The position numbers were made by a program, and so were the translations under genes. Source: Thalassospira sp. MCCC 1A01428 (GTDB taxonomy: Bacteria; Pseudomonadota; Alphaproteobacteria; Rhodospirillales; Thalassospiraceae). From it: a DNA stretch of 64,000 nucleotides. The notes under the pieces were generated by a model. It was given only the letters and a program-made list of their open reading frames with translations, was not told where the DNA came from and searched no databases. Shown here one piece after another: positions 1 through 9,197 of the stretch (position 1 is the stretch's first letter; each line of letters opens with the position of its first letter). The stretch lies in the NCBI RefSeq assembly GCF_002115825.1, contig NZ_JFJZ01000025.1, positions 1 through 64,000 of the forward strand. Reading direction: 5' to 3'.

Positions 1-564
1 ATTAATGAGTCCTGAGCCTAACATGGACGTCACAATCAGCAACGTTATCCGCCAATCAAAAGATGCGATCAGCCACGATACGATCAAAGGCAACAATGCC
101 TGCCCGACAGACCCCATCGCCGAGGTGACACCAAGGTAAAAACCGCGTTTTTCCAGCGGTGCGGCCCGACCAACCACCGCAAGAACCGTTCCAAATGCGG
201 TACCGGAAATACCCATACCCACCAAAACACCCGCCCCCAAATGCTGAGCCAACGGCGACGTTCCAGTCACACAAACGACCATTCCCAAAACATACAAAAA
301 GAAGCCCAGCCAAATCGCGCGCCGGTCGCCAAATTTGTCAGCAATGATGCCAAAACCGGGCTGTGCAAGCCCCCAAACAAGGTTTTGAATGGCAATCGAC
401 AGGGAGAAAAACTCTATCCGGCCACCAAAAAGATCGTCTGACAACGGTTGGATAACCCCGCCAAAAACGGCACGGACACCAAATGCCAACGCCAGCACAA
501 CACTGCCTGCGGTTACAATTATCACTGTATCATTCCGTTGCTTGCTCGAAATCGTCGAAATCAT
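1..564 (-). CDS. MFS transporter (5' part of gene, runs off the window)
   Basis: The reading frame is open from an ATG at 564 to the window edge, giving the first 188 residues of a longer protein. It has hydrophobic segments at about residues 14-34, 52-72, 84-102, 108-132 and 145-168. The loop GIIADKFGDRRA (residues 72-83) matches major facilitator motif A between helices 2 and 3. It is therefore the N-terminal half of an inner-membrane secondary transporter. The substrate cannot be read from the sequence. The gene is divergent from the LysR gene at 715, the usual arrangement for a LysR regulator and its target. Confidence 0.85.
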   Translation of the reverse strand, partial: MISTISSKQRNDTVIIVTAGSVVLALAFGVRAVFGGVIQPLSDDLFGGRIEFFSLSIAIQNLVWGLAQPGFGIIADKFGDRRAIWLGFFLYVLGMVVCVTGTSPLAQHLGAGVLVGMGISGTAFGTVLAVVGRAAPLEKRGFYLGVTSAMGSVGQALLPLIVSWLIASFDWRITLLIVTSMLGSGLIN

Positions 565-714
565 TTGCCGTCCCTCATCCCTGTATCCCTGACAACCCAA
601 GCCCGTGAATCACCAAAAGACGATAATTCACCCCTGAGCTTGATCAGAAGGGTAACAAGGACTAAAACTTAAAAATAACGAATATATCTGAACTCTTACT
701 TTCGAAATTTTGAA

Positions 715-1582
715 ATGAATCCTGCTTTCGACATAGATGCGCTACGCGCAATTGTAACGGGAAACGATCTTGGCAGTTTTGCGCAGGCCGCAATTCATTT
801 GGGCCGGTCGCAATCGGCAATCAGCATGCAGTTAAAAAAAACTCGAACATCAAACCGGTCAGCAACTTTTCATTCGTAAAGGGCGTGGACTGGTCGCAAC
901 CGAGGCTGGCGAAACCTTTGTCGCTTATGCGCGACGAATTTTGGTGTTAAATGACGAAGCAGCATTTGCGATGGGTGCAGCAACAACCACCGCGTCGGTA
1001 CGGCTTGGTCTGCCGCAGGATTTTTTTGACGACGTCATGCCTGCGACGCTAACGTCATTCGCGCAGGCACACGACAATGTTCATATCGACGTGCGCGCGG
1101 GCGAAAACCACAGCATTGCAGAAGAAGTCCGTGCGGGCCGCCTTGATGTCGCCATTGCGTTTTTCAGGTGTGGAAGCCCGGAAACAGGCGATGTTTTATG
1201 CAAATTGCCCATGCACTGGCTGGCACATGCCGAAACAGCAAACCAATTAGAGCAAGATCCGTTGCCACTGATACTGTTTAACCATCCCTGCCTGTTTCGC
1301 CAGGCCGCCCTTGCCGTGCTTGAACAAAAACGGCAACGCTGGCGCGCCGCGTTAACGACACCCAGTTTACCAGGTATATGGGCTGCATTGCGATGCGGTC
1401 TTGGTATTGCTGTGCGCACGGAACATGGTAAACCACAGGACATTACCTGCGTTGACAAGGCGTTAAATCTTCCCCCATTGCCTGACATTGAGGTGCGGTT
1501 ACTATGTGCGCCAAATATTTCATCCATCGCCAAAGACGTGGCCGACACCCTTCGTCAGGAAACACAGGCAAGGGTCTGGTAG
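715..1582 (+). pseudogene. LysR-family transcriptional regulator, frameshifted at an A8 tract
   Basis: The ATG at 715 opens a LysR helix-turn-helix (FAQAAIHLGRSQSAISMQLKK). After a run of eight A at 834-841 this frame stops at 879. Moving one base restores the expected LysR continuation (LEHQTGQQLFIRKGRGLVATEAGETF), followed by the ligand-binding domain to the stop at 1582. Removing one A gives an intact protein of 288 residues, a normal LysR length. The second frame on its own has no good start before 941 and lacks the DNA-binding domain. The lesion may be a real mutation, a slippage site or a sequencing error. If functional, the likely target is the divergent MFS gene. Confidence 0.8.
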
Positions 1583-1610
1583 TTTTCCGACACCGACACA
1601 CGGAACTGCA

Positions 1611-2069
1611 ATGATTAACCAGCCGCAATCCCCCGCGCTCTCTCGCCCGATCGCAGCAACAATTGCCGTGGTCATCCGAAATGACCAGGTTTTACTGGTC
1701 CGCCGGGCAAATCCGCCTGATGCAGGCAAATGGGGGTTCCCCGGGGGAAAAATAGAACAGGGCGAAAAACTGGCAGACGCCGCCCTTCGCGAACTTAAGG
1801 AAGAAACCGGTATCTCGGCCGATATACTGCGTGTTTTTACCGCAACAGATGCCTTTGAACAGGATGAGCACGGGCATATACAGCGCCATTTCATTTTGAT
1901 TGCCGTGTTATGTCGCTGGAACCATGGCGAACCGATGGCGGGTGATGATGCACTGGAAGCCCGCTGGTTTCCAATCAGCAACCTTGCAACGTCCGGTCTG
2001 GAACTCAGCCTTGATGTCACCGAAGTCGCGCAGCAAGCGGCACAGGTCATGTCAGAATGTTATCAGTAA
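1611..2069 (+). CDS. Nudix hydrolase
   Basis: A 152-residue protein with a complete Nudix box starting GGKIEQGEKL and ending RELKEETGI, matching GX5EX7REUXEEXGU, the Mg2+-binding helix that hydrolyses nucleoside diphosphates linked to another moiety. Its length is that of a single-domain Nudix enzyme. The ATG at 1611 is preferred to an in-frame start at 1488, because the latter would overlap the LysR gene by almost 100 bases and add a non-conserved extension. It starts 28 bases after the LysR stop, so the two may be cotranscribed. The Nudix box alone does not show whether it acts on 8-oxo-dGTP, ADP-ribose or another substrate. Confidence 0.85.
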   Translation: MINQPQSPALSRPIAATIAVVIRNDQVLLVRRANPPDAGKWGFPGGKIEQGEKLADAALRELKEETGISADILRVFTATDAFEQDEHGHIQRHFILIAVLCRWNHGEPMAGDDALEARWFPISNLATSGLELSLDVTEVAQQAAQVMSECYQ

Positions 2070-2158
2070 CCCGCCGATAAACACACGTGCCCAAAACTCT
2101 GCCAAACCTTCTGCCAAATGGATACGACATCCGGTGACAACGCTCATATAAATATGGC

Positions 2159-2920
2159 TCAGCCTGCTATCACAAGTTCGGTTCCCGCGGCATCGATCTG
2201 GCTGCACGCGGCATCAGAAGGGGTGGCATCGGTAATCACTGCGGAAAATGCCGAAAATGGCGCCAGAACATGTAAAGCCGTATGGTCGAACCGCAAATGA
2301 TTTATCAACAATATTGATTGCGTTGCGGCATCCATCATCCGGCGTTTTGCCCGTGTGATGTCATCATCCATATGATAAACGCGCCCTTCACCCGCTGCAG
2401 GCGTCGATATAAATGCAAGATCGGCACGTAAAGCATCAAGGGCGTCCTCTGTTACCCGCCCAACCCAGGCATTGTATTTCGCTGAATAACGCCCCCCAAG
2501 CGCAATTACCGTAATCCCGGCTTCGGACTTCAATGTCTCCATCACGGCATCATTATTGGTAATAACCGTAAGCGGCCGTTTTTCTGGCAAAAGACTGCCC
2601 AGAACCGTGGCTGTGGAACCGTCATTGACCATCACGGTCATGCCCGGTTCAATCCGTTCAAGGGCGGCGCGTGCCATACGTTCCTTAAGGTCATGCCCCT
2701 GAAGATGACGAAACCGAAAATCGCTTTCAAATTGCGAACCCGGCTCAATCGTGGCCCCACCCCTTATCCGGCGCAGCAAACCTTCACCTTCCAGATCATC
2801 AAGATCACGGTGAATGGTCATCTTCGATACGCCGAAGGTTTCTGCCAGTTCATCCAGCTGCACTTCGCCATTGCGGACCAGTGCATCCAGAATCTGCTGC
2901 CTGCGGTCGTCTCGTTTCAT
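2159..2920 (-). CDS. DeoR-family regulator of the erythritol operon
   Basis: A 253-residue DeoR/GlpR-type repressor. The N-terminal winged helix (residues 5-57, with QILDALVRNGEVQLDELAET and VSKMTIHRDLDDLE) is followed by the sugar-phosphate sensor domain with the family motifs NDGSTAT and ITNNDAV. It is the last gene of eryABCD, 29 bases after eryD. In Brucella and Rhizobium a DeoR-type gene also accompanies the ery genes (called eryR in Rhizobium), so a role in sensing a phosphorylated tetrose or tetrulose is likely. The ligand and operator are inferred, not shown. Confidence 0.85.
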   Translation of the reverse strand: MKRDDRRQQILDALVRNGEVQLDELAETFGVSKMTIHRDLDDLEGEGLLRRIRGGATIEPGSQFESDFRFRHLQGHDLKERMARAALERIEPGMTVMVNDGSTATVLGSLLPEKRPLTVITNNDAVMETLKSEAGITVIALGGRYSAKYNAWVGRVTEDALDALRADLAFISTPAAGEGRVYHMDDDITRAKRRMMDAATQSILLINHLRFDHTALHVLAPFSAFSAVITDATPSDAACSQIDAAGTELVIAG

Positions 2921-2949
2921 GGGGTGTCCTTTTATGCGTCTTTATATGG

Positions 2950-3885
2950 TCAATCGAGAAGGGCGCGTGCCGTTCTTTCGTCGGTGATCAGCCCGGCCAC
3001 CCGGCCCGACCGCAACACCGCCCGGATCGCATTGATCTTGTCCGGCCCACCCGCAACCGCAACAATATCCTCTTTGCGCTCAGGATCATAGCCCACCGCA
3101 AGCGTTCGGGCCGAAAGCGTGGTTTCAACAACATCCCCCGCCGCATTAAAGAAATCACCCAGCATTTCGCCCTGCGCCCCGGCTGCGGCAATTTCCTCGA
3201 TTTCGGAAGGTTCAATCATACCGGATGAAACAAGCTGCGCTTCTGCCGTTGCCGTACCAATCCCGACAATTTTAAGCGTCGCTGCCTGTGCCATATGGAA
3301 AACTTCGTCTACGCCGCGCTGCGATAGCAACACTTCGCGATCTTCCACTGTATTGGCAAAAAACGGAACCGGCATAACATAGGCCCGCGCCCCGGTTTTT
3401 TCGGCCAGACGGTGCATCACATCATGCGGATTTGCTGAAAAATTCCGGGTCAGCCCGCCAAGAAGAGAAACAAAGTGAAGCCCCCTTGCATCAATCCGGG
3501 GTAATTGCCGGGTAATTTCGGCCAGGGTCCGTCCATGACCCAGCCCGATGATCGAATGCTCGCCCGCCTCGAACTGACGTTTCAGGTAAGCCGCCCCTGC
3601 CAACGCCAACGCCCGCACAGGCAGGCCTTCCTCGCCAATATCGGGGGCCACTTCGCAAAGTTTAAGATTATATGCCTCAAATAACCGCGTTTCGAGCTGA
3701 ACACATTCAACAATATCGCCTTCAATCGTGACTTTGACACGCCCGTCAGCCACCGCCTTGGCGATAAGCCGGTGCGCCTTGACCGATGGCAGGCCAAGCC
3801 TTTTGGCGACCTTTGCCTGTGTAAGGCCACCGACGTAATGCATCCAGGCCGCCCGAATGGCGAGCGCTTCGTCCGTATCGTTCAT
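2950..3885 (-). CDS. eryD: EryD, SorC/DeoR-type sugar-binding regulator of erythritol catabolism
   Basis: 311 residues. An N-terminal helix-turn-helix (GLTQAKVAKRLGLPSVKAHR, about residues 20-39) is joined to a SorC-type sugar-binding domain (GLGHGRTLAE, SLLGGLTRN, GIGTATAEA). The ATG at 3885 gives the normal family start. The open frame extends upstream, but that extension is not conserved-looking. It lies directly after eryC in the same operon, as in Brucella and Rhizobium, where EryD represses the ery operon and erythritol relieves repression. Likely targets here are the divergent promoter at 8024-8546 and perhaps that at 16428-16561. Confidence 0.88.
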   Translation of the reverse strand: MNDTDEALAIRAAWMHYVGGLTQAKVAKRLGLPSVKAHRLIAKAVADGRVKVTIEGDIVECVQLETRLFEAYNLKLCEVAPDIGEEGLPVRALALAGAAYLKRQFEAGEHSIIGLGHGRTLAEITRQLPRIDARGLHFVSLLGGLTRNFSANPHDVMHRLAEKTGARAYVMPVPFFANTVEDREVLLSQRGVDEVFHMAQAATLKIVGIGTATAEAQLVSSGMIEPSEIEEIAAAGAQGEMLGDFFNAAGDVVETTLSARTLAVGYDPERKEDIVAVAGGPDKINAIRAVLRSGRVAGLITDERTARALLD

Positions 3886-3979
3886 AATGTCCTTCAGCCG
3901 GCCGGGCACCAACCAGCATGTTATTTTTTGATAAAGGCCCGGGCGCAGCCAGGGAAAAACATGCCCAAACAGCACGTTA

Positions 3980-4912
3980 TCAGAGTTTGAGGGCCGATGC
4001 ACCCGTATCAATATAAGGGGCCCAAAAGGCGATGCTTTCCGCGATTTGCGGGATCACTTCCCGATCATTGGGCTCACGCTCTTTAAAGGAAAGTTCCAGA
4101 CAGATTTCATTATTCCGGGCGCCCCCTTCGGCAAAAGCCGCCAGCAATGGTTGGGGCTGAATACGCCCACGCGCATTAAATTCCGCCGTAAAAGGGCGAT
4201 GCCCGCCCTTGTCCATCAGGCTTTGCTTGATATGAATAATCGGCGAAACACGCGGAACGGCACGCGCCCAGGCATAGGGGTCAAAATCATCCGGGTTGTC
4301 GGATGTGACATCGCCGTGGTCAATATCGGCCATCATCCACATGGGAATGGCCATATCAGCCGCCGTCAGCCGGTTCTGTAATGCCATACATTCCCCAATC
4401 GTTTCGCCAAATTCGCGTGCAATGCTCATAGGTTCCCAAAACACATAATCCAGGCCCGCAGCCTTGCCATGTTCGGCTACTTCGGCCCAACAATCCATTG
4501 CGGTGCGGATCATGTTTTCGCGTTTTACCGGATCATCCTGTTCACGATACGTCAGAATGGCAAATTGTGTCCCAACCGATTTCCCGCCCAGATCGGCGGT
4601 TATATCAGCAAAGGTTTTAAACCAGTCGACATAATAGCGTCGCACATCCCGATCGGGATGACCAAAATGGTTCAACCGGCCATAAGGGCCGGTCATGCCC
4701 GATGTTACACATACGCCAGTCCGCGCCAGTGCCGCCGCCATCTGGCGTGTCAAACGACGGATCACCGCAGCAGGCCAGGACGGATTAAGAAATTCATGGG
4801 TCAACTGCAAATCGCGGATCCGCAGGTCACGCGCTACGCAATTAATCAGGTCATCCGGGTCGGCAAAGCGATTGACCAGCGGATTGGTATTTAACGAAAG
4901 GGTCAGTGCCAT
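3980..4912 (-). CDS. eryC: EryC, tetrulose 4-phosphate racemase
   Basis: 310 residues of the xylose-isomerase-like TIM-barrel superfamily. Putative metal-binding positions are seen in FWEPMS, DIDHGD, IIHIKQS and CLELSFKERE. Work on Brucella showed that EryC, once called a dehydrogenase, converts L-3-tetrulose 4-phosphate to its D form. Position between eryB and eryD, with a one-base overlap with the eryB stop (TGATG), supports this identity and suggests translational coupling. No Rossmann nucleotide-binding motif is seen, consistent with an isomerase. The cytoplasmic enzyme feeds EryH. Confidence 0.88.
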   Translation of the reverse strand: MALTLSLNTNPLVNRFADPDDLINCVARDLRIRDLQLTHEFLNPSWPAAVIRRLTRQMAAALARTGVCVTSGMTGPYGRLNHFGHPDRDVRRYYVDWFKTFADITADLGGKSVGTQFAILTYREQDDPVKRENMIRTAMDCWAEVAEHGKAAGLDYVFWEPMSIAREFGETIGECMALQNRLTAADMAIPMWMMADIDHGDVTSDNPDDFDPYAWARAVPRVSPIIHIKQSLMDKGGHRPFTAEFNARGRIQPQPLLAAFAEGGARNNEICLELSFKEREPNDREVIPQIAESIAFWAPYIDTGASALKL

Positions 4913-6420
4913 CAGCTTGCCTCCGCCCGGGTTGCTTCAAACCAGTCGCCAAAGGCGGCGATTTCGTCCGGGGTCATATCCAACCGATGTTTGGTGCGCC
5001 GCCAGATAATATCTTCCGCGGTTAACGCCCATTCATTTTCGACCAGCCAGTGCACTTCTGCCTCGTAAAGATGCGCGCCAAAATACCGGCCCAGTCCATT
5101 CAGGCTGGTTGCCGAACCGACAATATTGCGAGTCAGCGTGCCATATCGACGCCCGTAATATTCACGCAACGCACGGGTCATCCACGGATATTCAGCTTTC
5201 AGGATTTCGCGAAAGGCCGAATAGTCGGCATTGGGCATATCCCCACCGGGCAGCGGAGCCGTTTCGGTCCAATCCTTGCCCATATCGGGGAAAATATGTC
5301 GAATTTCATGCATCCCGCGTTCGGCCAGTTCGCGGAAAGTGGTAATTTTACCGCCAAAAATATTCAAAAGCGGCGCGCCGGCCGTCTCATCAAGATCAAA
5401 CACATAATCGCGCGTCACCGCCGAGGGATTACCATTGCCATCATCAAACAACGGTCGCACCCCGGAAAACGTTTCGAGAATATCCTCGCGACGAAGCTTT
5501 TCCTTAAAATAGCGGTTTACACATTCAAGAAGATAATTGATTTCATTATCGTCAATCGCAACGTCTTCGGCCCGCCCGTCATAGGCGATATCTGTCGTGC
5601 CGATCAGGGCTTTGTCCCCTTCATAGGCGTTGATGAAGATGACACGCTTGTCATCGTTCTGCACAAGATAACTGTGCGGGCCGTCCCAAAATTTGGGAAC
5701 AATAATATGACTACCTTTCACCAGCCGGACATTGCGGGTAGAATTGGCCCCGGCAACCCTTGTCAGCACATCGGTCACCCAGGGGCCAGCGGCATTGACC
5801 AGGCATTTGGCAACAAATTCGCGTGTTTCGCCGGTCAACCGGTTTTGCATGGTGACGTGCCATTTGCCATTTTCGCGACGCGCGCTGATGGCGGGGGAGC
5901 GCGTCATAACAATCGCGCCACGCCGGGCGGCATCAAGGGCATTTAACGTTACCAGGCGGGCATCATCCACCCAGCAATCGGAATATTCAAAACCACGGGT
6001 ATATTTATCAAGCAACGGCGCCCCCTCGGGATCGCGCAGCAAATCCAGCGTGCGGGTACCTGGCAGTTTTTTGCGCCCCCCCAAATGGTCGTAAAGAAAT
6101 AAGCCAAGTCGTACCAGCCATGCCGGGCGGTCCTGCGGGGAATGGGGCAGCACAAAACGCAAAGGCCAAATGATATGCGGTGCGGCATTCATCAGAACCT
6201 CGCGCTCAATCAGGGCCTCGCGCACCAGCCGGAATTCATAATATTCCAGATAGCGCAATCCGCCATGCACCAGCTTGCCCGACCGTGACGATGTGCCTTC
6301 GGCCAGATCATCCTTTTCACAAAGGGCAACCTTCAGGCCACGCCCGGCTGCATCGCGGGCAAAGCCTGCCCCGTTAATGCCACCGCCGATCACAAACAGA
6401 TCCAGTTCCTGCGTCCTCAT
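4912..6420 (-). CDS. eryB: EryB, FAD-dependent erythritol phosphate dehydrogenase
   Basis: 502 residues of the GlpD-type FAD dehydrogenase family. The N-terminal dinucleotide-binding motif is DLFVIGGGINGAGFARDAAG (residues 7-26), followed by the GlpD-type stretch EGTSSRSGKLVHGGLRYLEY. The C-terminal helical cap typical of glycerol-3-phosphate dehydrogenases is present (LNGLGRYFGAHLYEAEVHWL). In the ery pathway it oxidises L-erythritol 4-phosphate to L-3-tetrulose 4-phosphate, probably passing electrons to quinone. A true glpD would be the alternative, but the flanking eryA and eryC make EryB the better call. Only one base separates it from the eryA stop. Confidence 0.9.
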   Translation of the reverse strand: MRTQELDLFVIGGGINGAGFARDAAGRGLKVALCEKDDLAEGTSSRSGKLVHGGLRYLEYYEFRLVREALIEREVLMNAAPHIIWPLRFVLPHSPQDRPAWLVRLGLFLYDHLGGRKKLPGTRTLDLLRDPEGAPLLDKYTRGFEYSDCWVDDARLVTLNALDAARRGAIVMTRSPAISARRENGKWHVTMQNRLTGETREFVAKCLVNAAGPWVTDVLTRVAGANSTRNVRLVKGSHIIVPKFWDGPHSYLVQNDDKRVIFINAYEGDKALIGTTDIAYDGRAEDVAIDDNEINYLLECVNRYFKEKLRREDILETFSGVRPLFDDGNGNPSAVTRDYVFDLDETAGAPLLNIFGGKITTFRELAERGMHEIRHIFPDMGKDWTETAPLPGGDMPNADYSAFREILKAEYPWMTRALREYYGRRYGTLTRNIVGSATSLNGLGRYFGAHLYEAEVHWLVENEWALTAEDIIWRRTKHRLDMTPDEIAAFGDWFEATRAEAS

Positions 6421-6421
6421 G

Positions 6422-8023
6422 TCACGATCCTCCTTGCGTCACATGCGACGCATCAATGTCCGGGGCTGTATTACGCGCACGATGACTGGCCAACTGGTCC
6501 CAAACGGGTTCCAGTGCCTCGCGCGCGGCAGCATAAGCGGGGTAAAGGGCGGCATAGGTTGCCTGAAGGCCGGGATCAGGGGCTTCCGCATCGCCCAATA
6601 AGGGCGAAACCCATTCGGCAATACAGCTTTCCATATCCGAATAGGCACCAATCGCCACGGCCGCCATCATGGCACACCCCGCCGCTCCGGCTTCTTCACG
6701 CGACGATACCCTTACCGGCGCACCGACAGCGGCAGCCAAAATACCGCGCAATGCCTGCGAACGGGCAGCACCGCCCGTCAAACGCAATTCCTGTGGCAAG
6801 CTATCCATTGCGCCATAACAGTCACGTGCCGCCAGGCCCAGACTTTCCACCACCGCCCGGATCATGTCGGGGAACCTGTGGCCCGCCGACAAGCCAATAA
6901 AACCGGCCCGTGCATTGGCATTCACCATCGGCCCGCGTTCCCCCGCCTCGGAAACATAGGGATGATAGAGCATGGCACCGGGTTCGGACCGCGCCAACCA
7001 GCCATCAATGCGCGCAACCAGATCGGCGTAGTCGTGGGGATGGCCGGTTTCGCCCATCAAATCGGCGGCAACGCGCAACGCCCAGTCAATATTTAGCGTG
7101 GCGGCCATGTTGGTTTGAACCTGCGTCACCATACGGTTTGCGGGCAGGCAAATCACATATCCCGATTTGCCATTCAAACGAACCGCATCATCACGCACGG
7201 CACGCATATGCACCCCCGTTGAGCCAATGGTGGAACAGGCCGCGCCTGTCGTGCCGGTATAGACACCCGCGCCCAGGGCGGTCATCACCATATCCACATA
7301 ACCAAGGGTTACGGGCGTTCCTGCATGCAGGCCGGTTTGTGTGGCGGCAGATTCAGTCAGGGGATGTGTTATCTGGCTGCCATCGATAATCTCGGGCAAC
7401 AAATGGCGACGCGCGCCCAGTTCAAGCGCATCAATCACAAGATCGGAATATTGACGGGTACGAAAATCGCCAAAGGTAAAACTTGCTTCCGACGGGTCCG
7501 TGGCACGAATACCGGTCAGGTTAAGATACAGCCAGTCCTTGCAATGCAGGGCCACTTCGGCCTGATCAAGCAATTCCGGGCAATGGCGCTGCATATGTAC
7601 CATTTGCGCGCCTTGCTGGCAGGTATTAAGTGCAGTACCGGTTGCGTTAAAGCGTGCTGCATCCGCCGGGTTTTGGGCCAGTCTTCGGGTGGTTTCTGCC
7701 GCCCGGGCATCAAGCCATAACCAGGCATCCCCTACCGGCCGATTTCCCTCTCCGACCAACCACGTACCGTCGCCCTGTGCTGTCACGGCAACGGCGGCTG
7801 TGCGGTCGGCAAGGCCGTCAATCCGTTTGCCAAGGTCGCGCAACGCGCTGGCACAATCGGCCCATGTCCGATCCATGTTCTGGGTGGCAGCACCATTTGG
7901 GCCACTGTCATACTGATTGGCAATGGCGGCGGCACCAAGCTGTCGCCCCGTCAGGCTGAACGCCACCGCCTTGATGACGGATGTGCCCGCGTCGATACCA
8001 ATGATGATGTCACGCTCAGCCAT
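6422..8023 (-). CDS. eryA: EryA, erythritol kinase (FGGY family)
   Basis: 533 residues of the FGGY carbohydrate kinase family. The phosphate-1 loop IIIGIDAGTSVIKAVAF is at the N-terminus, and the C-terminal family signature begins at about residue 416 (LRLTGGAARSQALRGIL). It phosphorylates erythritol to L-erythritol 4-phosphate, the first step of the pathway. The ATG at 8023 is chosen because an AAAAGG ribosome site lies just upstream. The open frame extends ten codons further without such a site. It is the first gene of the minus-strand operon and is divergent from the transporter operon. A glycerol or xylulose kinase is a weaker alternative given the eryBCD neighbours. Confidence 0.9.
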   Translation of the reverse strand: MAERDIIIGIDAGTSVIKAVAFSLTGRQLGAAAIANQYDSGPNGAATQNMDRTWADCASALRDLGKRIDGLADRTAAVAVTAQGDGTWLVGEGNRPVGDAWLWLDARAAETTRRLAQNPADAARFNATGTALNTCQQGAQMVHMQRHCPELLDQAEVALHCKDWLYLNLTGIRATDPSEASFTFGDFRTRQYSDLVIDALELGARRHLLPEIIDGSQITHPLTESAATQTGLHAGTPVTLGYVDMVMTALGAGVYTGTTGAACSTIGSTGVHMRAVRDDAVRLNGKSGYVICLPANRMVTQVQTNMAATLNIDWALRVAADLMGETGHPHDYADLVARIDGWLARSEPGAMLYHPYVSEAGERGPMVNANARAGFIGLSAGHRFPDMIRAVVESLGLAARDCYGAMDSLPQELRLTGGAARSQALRGILAAAVGAPVRVSSREEAGAAGCAMMAAVAIGAYSDMESCIAEWVSPLLGDAEAPDPGLQATYAALYPAYAAAREALEPVWDQLASHRARNTAPDIDASHVTQGGS

Positions 8024-8546
8024 GCCGCACCTTTTCGCCGTGCGAATGGTCAATCATGCAAAACGCATGCGCCATGTGACCTCCTCCCTATGTTTTTGCC
8101 CCACAGCCTGGCTGGCCGATGCGGTTCTTGCCGGGCCATTGCGCCCAGGTTGATTTCAGCATAGCCACACAAAGTCACATGTCGAGTGTAATTTTTTTCT
8201 TTAACAGAAATTTTTTTCAGTTATGGTGATGAACACGGACCGGATACACCGCCTGCCAGATGGTTCAAAAAGCTGGCGCAAAATAACGGGGGTTTCGGGG
8301 CGTGACAGGCGAAACGGGCGCAAGCACGTCTCGCATTGTGAAACGGGAGGATTATGGCCTGCACCAAGACAGGCCGGGCTGGTTCTCGTCCGCGACGCGC
8401 ATTTTATTTGCACCCTTCAGGTGACACCAAAGTTGCGCATAAACCGGAACAGGAATCAGACAAAGCCGTACCCAGCGGCTTTGCACCAGCATCTCCCGCA
8501 AGGAAACAACAGGCCCCGTCGGGGTCGACGGGAGGAGCAAGAGGCC
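8024..8546. promoter_or_regulatory. Divergent promoter region between eryA and the ery transporter operon
   Basis: 523 bases without a credible gene. The plus-strand frame is open from 8223 into the DUF2291 gene, but it shows no signal peptide or family match before 8547. The AT-rich core at 8185-8220 holds two direct copies of AATTTTTTTC (8190-8199 and 8209-8218, 19 bases apart, about two helical turns) with TAACAGAAA between and across them. Both operons must start here, so EryD or the DeoR protein probably binds here. No -10 or -35 element was assigned. Confidence 0.5.
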
Positions 8547-9197
8547 ATGAGTGCCAACGATATATCCATTACCCCGATGAAACCGCGCCTTGGCAGGCGG
8601 GGCATAATCATCGGAGCAGCAGCATTTTGCGTTGTCGCTGCAATCGCCCTTGATACCACTGTCGTAACCATCGGGTCCGAACAGGACACCCGTGTGGCTG
8701 GCTTTTCGCCTGATGCCTATGGTGCCAAGGAATTCCCCCGAATTCGCAAGGATATTGAAGCCCGCGCCGTCGATGCGCCAACCCTTGCCACCGCGCTGAC
8801 CACGGATAAAAAAGCCGCAGCAAAAAAATACGGCACCGGTGGCGCAATGCCGGTACTACCCGTCAAGCTGACCGGAACGGTTGGCGAAGGCAAAAGCGGC
8901 ATTTACGACGTGACCGTAAAGGACGTTGAAAATGTGCGTATCCGGGTACAAACCGGCCCCGCCATTAACGGCACCGACCTGCGCGACGCGCCTGGCGACA
9001 TCGCCTTTGGTGAATTTAAAAACCAGATCGAATATCAGGATGCGGGTGCCGGCATTAACCGGGCCATGAAAGCCGAAATTCTTGAAGGGTTTGATAATTC
9101 AGACCTGACCGGCAAAACAATTTCCGTCACTGGTGTTTTCAAACTGATCAACCCGAAGATGTGGCTGATCACACCGGTTGAGGTGCAGGTCCAATGA
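8547..9197 (+). CDS. DUF2291 family protein, accessory to the sugar ABC transporter
   Basis: 216 residues with one N-terminal hydrophobic segment (about residues 18-35, GIIIGAAAFCVVAAIAL) and the rest soluble, so probably exported and membrane anchored. FSPDAYGAKEFPRIRKDIE, ALTTDKKAAAKKYGTGG and the FGEFKNQIEYQD region match the DUF2291 family, predicted periplasmic proteins found next to ribose-type ABC transporters. Their biochemical role is not established. The ATG at 8547 follows a strong GGGAGGAG ribosome site. The stop overlaps the ATPase start by four bases (ATGA), so the two are translationally coupled. Confidence 0.75.
   Translation: MSANDISITPMKPRLGRRGIIIGAAAFCVVAAIALDTTVVTIGSEQDTRVAGFSPDAYGAKEFPRIRKDIEARAVDAPTLATALTTDKKAAAKKYGTGGAMPVLPVKLTGTVGEGKSGIYDVTVKDVENVRIRVQTGPAINGTDLRDAPGDIAFGEFKNQIEYQDAGAGINRAMKAEILEGFDNSDLTGKTISVTGVFKLINPKMWLITPVEVQVQ

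Noticed and set aside
5050..5946. 298-residue plus-strand open frame
   Set aside because: Antisense shadow of eryB, which has full family support.
4912..8023. Glycerol utilisation (glpD-glpK) instead of eryB-eryA
   Set aside because: The order with a xylose-isomerase-like gene and a SorC regulator, plus eryH and eryI nearby, fits the erythritol pathway. No glpF or glpR-type order is seen.
8223..8546. In-frame N-terminal extension of the DUF2291 protein
   Set aside because: The frame is open, but the extension has no signal peptide or family match, and a strong ribosome site precedes the ATG at 8547.
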